This document shows, piece by piece, positions 35,030 through 36,208 of a stretch of 36,208 bases of DNA (position 1 is the first letter of the stretch; each line of letters opens with the position of its first letter). A model generated the notes under the pieces. That model saw only the letters and a program-made list of their open reading frames with translations. It was not told where the DNA came from and did no database searches. A program made the position numbers and the translations under genes. Origin of the DNA: Caulobacter sp. (GTDB taxonomy: Bacteria; Pseudomonadota; Alphaproteobacteria; Caulobacterales; Caulobacteraceae). The stretch is from contig JAUSMJ010000072.1 of the NCBI GenBank assembly GCA_030645575.1, forward strand, positions 1 through 36,208. The letters run 5' to 3'.

Positions 35030-35162
35030 CAGGCAAGTTGTTTGGGCGAACATTTGGTGTGCAGTCCTTGCGGAGAAATTGCCCTCAACCAGTGCGGTCC
35101 CGTTCTTGCGGGGGGCGGTTGCCGGAGGTGCTGCTGTCGCGCTTGCCGTAGCGGAAAATCGG

Positions 35163-35194
35163 ATTATACCCTGATGCCTCATTTTTGGGCATCA
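35163..35194 (-). promoter_or_regulatory. Candidate rpoD promoter with overlapping dyad
   Basis: A perfect TATAAT lies at 35168-35163 on the minus strand. Directly upstream, TGATGCC (35194-35188) and GGCATCA (35178-35172) form a perfect seven-base dyad that covers the place of a -35 box, and the -35 itself (TGCCCA at 17 bases) is poor. A dyad over a weak -35 suggests an operator or activator site. Confidence 0.5.
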
Positions 35195-35201
35195 AACGGG
35201 G

Positions 35202-35224
35202 CCTGAAATCAGCTTTTTTTCAGG
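35202..35224 (-). terminator. Hairpin at the dnaG stop codon
   Basis: CCTGAAA (35202-35208) and TTTCAGG (35218-35224) pair across the dnaG stop codon. No T-run follows on the minus strand, so termination would be weak, consistent with partial read-through into rpoD. Confidence 0.35.
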
Positions 35225-36208
35225 CTGAAGCGCGGGTTTTGGTGCGGGTCATCAGAAAAGCGAGGCGCTGTCTTTTTACCGGATCCTTGAGGGTTTCGGC
35301 GCCACCCTCGCTCAGTTCCTTCTGTTCCAGATCCAGCTTTGCATCAAGAAGCCGATCAAGAATGGCCCGAGCTTCATTCCAGTCGCATTCAATGCCTTCC
35401 GGGATTTCCGAAATCTGGTCTACAGCGTACTTTTCCTGAGGATGCTCGCGCAGGCCCTCGCGCAGCGCCGCCCAGGGCTGGGGGCCGTGTTCGTGCAACT
35501 GGCTTTCGAGCCAGACAAACAGCGGTCCGTGCGGCGCCGGCAGTTCACACAGCAGTACATGCTCTTCCCCGCCGAGTTTGTCCCAGCTTTGCGGATCCGT
35601 CAGCATCAGCCGTAGCACCCGGTCTTCGGGGCTTGTCGCCATACGTCGCCCTGCGATTCGCCGCGCAGGACGGTTGCTGGCTGATGACCCTGAGCTAGGC
35701 CGTGCCGGGGACGTGTCCATGGGCAAGGAGGCGGCGTAGGCGCCTTCGTCGTGCAGGTCGGCAAAGTTGCCGGAAAACTCCCCGAAATCCGGTCCGCCAC
35801 TCGAAAATTCAGGTGTTTTTGGCCGCTGGCCCTTGCCGGACGATCGTGAGCCGCTATTGTTTTTATAGTCCCGGGCATTCGCGGGTTGCCAGATTTGCAG
35901 CAGCTCGCGGCTGTCGATCAGCACCTGGTCGGCGATCTCGGCCAGCAACTGGCGCTTGAGCGTGCCGTCGGGCAGGGCGGTCCAGAGCGGCCGCGCATTG
36001 CTGGCCATGTGGGCCCGGCCTTCGGCGGTGTCGAGTTCGCAGCCCTCGGCGGCGGCTTCGAGCATGAACTTGCTCAGCGGCACGGCCTTGGCCACGGCCG
36101 CGGCAAAACCGTCCTGGCCGTTCGCGCGGATAAAGCTGTCGGGGTCGTGCTCCTCGGGCAGGAACAGGAACTTGACGCTGCGCACATCGGTGGCAAAGGG
36201 CAGGGCGG
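35220..36208 (-). CDS. dnaG: DNA primase DnaG, C-terminal part (cut by the window end)
   Basis: The frame is open to the last base, so this is the C-terminal 329 residues of a protein of about 600 or more. FLFLPEEHDPDSFIRANG is the end of the TOPRIM catalytic core, which synthesises RNA primers; a Ser/Gly-rich linker follows, and the rest (MATSPEDRVLRLMLTDPQSW to the end) is the helical DnaB-binding domain that docks primase to the replicative helicase. The GTG at 36185 is not a real start, because homology continues upstream (ALPFATDVR). The stop is at 35222-35220. Sequence style is betaproteobacterial, like the rpoD that follows; an upstream rpsU would be expected outside the window. Confidence 0.92.
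   Translation of the reverse strand, partial: ALPFATDVRSVKFLFLPEEHDPDSFIRANGQDGFAAAVAKAVPLSKFMLEAAAEGCELDTAEGRAHMASNARPLWTALPDGTLKRQLLAEIADQVLIDSRELLQIWQPANARDYKNNSGSRSSGKGQRPKTPEFSSGGPDFGEFSGNFADLHDEGAYAASLPMDTSPARPSSGSSASNRPARRIAGRRMATSPEDRVLRLMLTDPQSWDKLGGEEHVLLCELPAPHGPLFVWLESQLHEHGPQPWAALREGLREHPQEKYAVDQISEIPEGIECDWNEARAILDRLLDAKLDLEQKELSEGGAETLKDPVKRQRLAFLMTRTKTRASA

Larger units (their letters stand above)
34906..35219 (-). promoter_or_regulatory. dnaG-rpoD intergenic region, long rpoD leader
   Basis: This 314-base gap holds no gene. Read on the minus strand it contains, in order, a hairpin at the dnaG stop, a TATAAT box, about 260 bases of leader, a UUCG-capped hairpin, a terminator-like hairpin with T-run, and the rpoD ribosome site. 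An open frame in register with rpoD from a TTG at 35088 has no stop but low coding character. Confidence 0.6.

Noticed and set aside
34906..35088. In-frame N-terminal extension of RpoD from a TTG at 35088
   Set aside because: No ribosome site, Pro/Arg/Cys-rich text without sigma-factor likeness, and it covers the leader hairpins; the ATG at 34905 has GGGAG and fits the family start.

Overview
The window (about 36 kb, no gene-free stretch above roughly 310 bases) has two unlike parts. Positions 1 to about 32.4 kb are very GC-rich, densely packed bacterial DNA with strong G/C third-position bias, many ATGA/TGATG start-stop overlaps, TonB receptors, acyl-CoA metabolism genes and intergenic palindromic repeats. 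Gene content and protein style suggest an alphaproteobacterium of the Caulobacterales (Phenylobacterium/Caulobacter type); this is inferred from memory of the families, not from a search. From about 32.5 kb to the end lie rpoD and the 3' part of dnaG. Their protein features (long Lys/Ala/Pro tail on sigma-70, acidic insert, distinctive C-terminus) are those of Burkholderiales, probably Comamonadaceae, and the base composition is visibly less GC-biased. The change falls in the 182-base gap between an arsR-like gene and rpoD, so the window is either a chimeric assembly or an unusual transfer of a core locus.

Layout. 1-1.04 kb: tail of a UbiG-like methyltransferase overlapping a GNAT acetyltransferase. 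1.09-3.4 kb: a Tat-exported DUF885 putative metallohydrolase and a small lipoprotein. 3.4-5.7 kb: divergent selD and mnmH (selU), which together make 2-selenouridine in tRNA. 5.7-11.2 kb: an acyl-CoA catabolic block, with acyl-CoA dehydrogenase, DECR-type SDR and a GST-like protein on the minus strand, divergent from aldehyde dehydrogenase and an enoyl-CoA hydratase-like protein. 11.2-15.8 kb: a TonB-dependent receptor and a TPR-sulfotransferase. 15.9-18.4 kb: malate synthase (aceB), divergent from a MaoC-like hydratase. A perfect 33-bp inverted repeat separates this from an 18.5-24.9 kb catabolic island: an AMP-forming acid-CoA ligase and an NmrA-type reductase on the minus strand, divergent from TetR, a type I extradiol dioxygenase, a fumarylacetoacetate-hydrolase family protein and an FAD-dependent aromatic hydroxylase on the plus strand. 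25.2-25.9 kb: a higBA toxin-antitoxin pair. 26-28.9 kb: a 2-oxoglutarate/Fe(II) oxygenase, then ribokinase and nucleoside hydrolase as a nucleoside salvage pair. 28.9-32.3 kb: a GST, an alpha/beta-hydrolase fused to a multi-span membrane domain, and an ArsR/SRPBCC two-gene operon with palindromic operators.

The metabolic genes fit a heterotroph that takes up substrates through TonB receptors, opens aromatic rings by meta-cleavage, beta-oxidises acyl-CoAs, and uses malate synthase to keep C2 carbon. The most unusual items are the taxonomic discontinuity, a terminator-like attenuator with a UUCG hairpin in the rpoD leader, the ArsR operator centred near its own start codon, the hydrolase-membrane fusion, and several palindromic repeats. 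I found no tRNA, rRNA, CRISPR array, insertion sequence or prophage.
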